Shown here: one piece after another, positions 5,170-6,940 of the stretch
Numbering within the stretch: the first letter of the stretch is position 1
How the letters are laid out: each line of letters begins with the position of its first letter
Assembly (NCBI GenBank): GCA_046756565.1
Contig: JBHHWO010000198.1
Span: forward strand, 1-6,940
From: CALZIK01 sp046756565
Lineage (GTDB): Bacteria; Acidobacteriota; Thermoanaerobaculia; Multivoradales; JAHEKO01
Reading direction: 5' to 3'
Length of the DNA stretch: 6,940 bases
Made by a program: the position numbers and the translations under genes
Notes under the pieces: generated by a model
Told to the model about the DNA's origin: nothing
Database searches by the model: none
Seen by the model: only the letters and a program-made list of their open reading frames with translations

Positions 5170-5782
5170 GAGCGGCGAGCGAACTGGGGCGACCAGTCCC
5201 CTGGCTCTGACGGCCCTGGCCGTCGCCCTGGCGCTCCTGGCTACGCCCGGCCAGGCTCGCAAGGAGCGCGATCGGACTCCCGAGGATCTGATGAACGTCC
5301 TTTTGAGCCCCGGTCTCTCGCAGTGGCTGCTCGGAGCGGTGTCGCGGATCGCGTCCGAAGAGGAGATCCGGGCCTTCTTACAGCTCACCGACGATCGGGC
5401 CGCCAACGAGTTCATTGATGCCTTCTGGAGCAAGCGAATCGATCCGGACGAGCCGTGGCCCGGGAAGGGAGTGCGTGACGTGTTCGACGCCCGTGCGGAG
5501 GAGGCGGATAGACTCTTCGCGGAAGGAATCCAATTGGGGCGTAGGACAGACCGGGGAGTGATCCACATACTCTTCGGCGAGCCCGAGAAGCGGACCTATG
5601 TCCAGGAGGAGGGCCGCCGGAGGCGGACTGTCGAGATCTGGGCCTACGATCGTGCCGAGGTACTCGGTCTCGACGGGACGCGACCGAAGGCCGAATACTA
5701 TTTCGCCAAGGAAGGCGAAGCGACGGTCTTTACTCAGCGTCCCAGGCGGCCGAATCAGATTCCCCAGGGGCGGATTCCGTAG
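5150..5782 (+). CDS. Secreted GWxTD-domain protein
   Basis: A 210-residue exported protein of the GWxTD family, found mainly in Acidobacteriota and some Bacteroidota-related groups; function unknown. The start is TTG 5150, preceded by AGGAG (5141-5145); it is the only candidate in frame before a full signal peptide, and it overlaps folE by 20 bp, so translation is probably coupled. Residues 17-32 form a hydrophobic core (LALTALAVALALL), with likely cleavage after TPGQA (36). The family core follows: FWSKRIDPDEPW (92-103, matching the FWxxRDP motif), FDARAEEADRLFAEG (112-126), and the signature GRRTDRGVIHILFGEPE (130-146), where the GWxTD tryptophan position is Arg. Then comes VEIWAYDR (161-168), matching the ExWxY motif. 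The C-terminus is a basic, proline-rich tail. The protein is shorter than many multi-domain members, holding little more than the core. A periplasmic or cell-surface location is expected. Confidence 0.85.
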   Translation: MICSGGRSGERTGATSPLALTALAVALALLATPGQARKERDRTPEDLMNVLLSPGLSQWLLGAVSRIASEEEIRAFLQLTDDRAANEFIDAFWSKRIDPDEPWPGKGVRDVFDARAEEADRLFAEGIQLGRRTDRGVIHILFGEPEKRTYVQEEGRRRRTVEIWAYDRAEVLGLDGTRPKAEYYFAKEGEATVFTQRPRRPNQIPQGRIP

Positions 5783-5788
5783 GACAGG

Positions 5789-6880
5789 GTGGCGGTGACG
5801 GCATCGAAAGGCGAGATCCGTGCTGTTTTCCGGGGCAGCGGCATCTCCATCCCCGAGGTCGAAGTCGACAACCATATGCTGGCGCGGGTTCTCGATACCA
5901 GTGACGAGTGGATCAGGGCGCGTAGCGGCGTAGTCACTCGTTACTACGTCGAGCCGGGTGTCGGTTCGTCCGAATTGGGTGTTCGGGCGGCCGAAGGGGC
6001 CTTGGAGGACTCGGGTATCGCCGCCGAAGAGATCGACTACATCGTGTGCGCAACCATGACTCCGGACCACTACTTCCCGGGCTCCGGGACGCTTATCCAA
6101 GAAGGCCTCGGCATCGGGCCGAGGCCGGCGATCGACCTCAGACAGCAGTGCGCCGGATTCGCCTATGGCCTGCAGATGGTCGACGCGTTGATTCGAAGCG
6201 GCCAGGCCCGGACCGTGCTACTGGTGGGCTGCGACGTACACTCGGCGCTGACTCCGTTTCGGGAGGCGTCCTGGCGAGTTCTTGTTGGGCGAGGAGCCGC
6301 CTCCGGTCCCCGAAGCCGAGTTCGAATGGAACTCGAGATTCCGCCATCTGGTCGTTCTCTTTGGTGACGGAGCCGGAGCGATGGTGTTCCGAGCCGAAAC
6401 CGGCTCGGATCGTGGAATCCTGGGCAGTCGGCTGCGGGGCGACGGTAGCGAAAAAGAGATCCTCTACGTGCCCGGTGGAGGCTCGGCCTCGCGGCCCTTC
6501 GTGGATGCGGAGATGATCGCTTCCGATCGAACCGTGCCGGTAATGGACGGACGCAAGGTCTTCAAGCTGGCAGTGACCCGCATGCCGAGAGTGACGCGCG
6601 CGAATTGCTGGAAGAGCACGAGCTCTCGATCGACGACGTCGATCTCCTGGTCATGCACCAAGCGAAGCTGCGGATCAACGAAGCGGCCCAGAAGGCGTTG
6701 TCGCTACCCGACAATCGCGTACACAACAACATCCAGCGCTACGGCAATACGACCTCGGCGACGTTGCCGATCTGCTTTCACGAGGCCCGCGAGAGCGGCA
6801 AGGCTCCGGCAGGCTCTCTGGTGGCGTTCACCGCCTTGGGAGCCGGGCTCCACTGGGGAGCGGTTCTGATGCGCCTCTGA
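5789..6880 (+). pseudogene. fabH: FabH-like 3-oxoacyl-ACP synthase III broken by two compensating frameshifts
   Basis: The protein is recognisable across three frame segments. From GTG 5789: GSGISIPEVEVDN, the catalytic Cys121 in DLRQQCAGFAYGLQM (116-130), then VGCDVHSALTPF (146-157). Around 6276-6285 the frame moves by +1 and continues as LLGEEPPPVPEAEFEWNSRF and VLFGDGAGAMVF to MDGRKVFKLAVTRMPRV. Around 6585-6602 it returns to the first frame: RELLEEHELSIDDVDLL, active-site His in VMHQAKLRI (HQAN in most FabH), and active-site Asn in YGNTTSATLP, ending at TGA 6878-6880. All three catalytic positions (Cys, His, Asn) are present, and the rebuilt length (about 362-363 aa) is somewhat longer than typical FabH. 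The enzyme would condense acyl-CoA with malonyl-ACP to start fatty-acid synthesis. As written, the reading frame from the start ends at 6367. Sequencing or assembly error is as likely as a true pseudogene. It starts 6 bp after the GWxTD gene. Confidence 0.82.
6593..6602 (+). repeat. (CG)4 run at the second fabH frameshift
   Basis: The run CGCGCGCG at 6595-6602 sits exactly where the fabH frame changes back. If one CG unit is removed, the reading MPRV-T-R-ELLEEHEL joins without a break, so a two-base expansion of this run explains the shift. A one-base loss nearby would also fit. Such runs are prone to slippage in cells and to sequencing error. Confidence 0.5.
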
Positions 6881-6940
6881 TCGGAAGCTAGTGTCCCGTG
6901 CGGCAAGTTCCTTTACATTCGAGCGGTGCTGCATTCCGCT

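Noticed and set aside
6276..6290. Programmed ribosomal frameshift in fabH
   Set aside because: No typical slippery heptamer or stop-codon-associated shift site is seen, fabH genes are not known to use frameshifting, and two opposite shifts would be needed.
6881..6940. Final 60 bases as the start of another gene, terminator or repeat element
   Set aside because: No start codon with a ribosome site, no hairpin with T-tract and no internal repeat is visible; the stretch is too short to judge.

Overview
The window is a dense, GC-rich bacterial chromosomal segment. It has no tRNA, rRNA, CRISPR array or recognisable insertion sequence. A GWxTD-domain protein, a lysine-rich repetitive DNA-binding tail, an archaeal-type (type II) GAPDH homologue and a UGA-containing selenoprotein together suggest Acidobacteriota (perhaps the Thermoanaerobaculia) or a related deep soil or sediment lineage. 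That placement is inference from gene content, not from a marker gene.

Layout on the + strand: (1) The 3' end of a lysine/arginine-rich gene, built from 42-bp tandem repeats, closes with a strong intrinsic terminator (188-219). (2) A TlpA-like thioredoxin lipoprotein is followed by a small four-cysteine (zinc-ribbon-like) protein and, 6 bp further on, a divergent type II GAPDH-like dehydrogenase. (3) A ribonuclease Z-like metallo-beta-lactamase-fold hydrolase sits directly ahead of an Fe-S-type RlmD/RumA RNA m5U methyltransferase, a probable two-gene RNA-processing/modification unit. (4) On the - strand, convergent with the methyltransferase and divergent from folE, lies a 77-residue SelW/Rdx-family selenoprotein (4244-4477). 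Its in-frame TGA falls exactly at the Sec of the CxxU motif, and a small hairpin with a G-initiated loop lies 22 nt downstream, as expected for a bacterial SECIS. Standard ORF calling misses this gene. (5) A + strand cluster follows: folE (GTP cyclohydrolase I with CAHH instead of CEHH), a translationally coupled secreted GWxTD-domain protein, and a FabH-like ketoacyl-ACP synthase III broken by two mutually compensating frameshifts.

Most genes are packed with overlaps or gaps under 50 bp, so the groups are probably co-transcribed: 273-2159, 2203-4238 and 4558-6880. The clearest biological discovery is the hidden selenoprotein. It implies that the host genome carries the Sec machinery (selA/B/C/D), none of which is in this window. 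The fabH damage should be separated into sequencing error versus real pseudogenisation.
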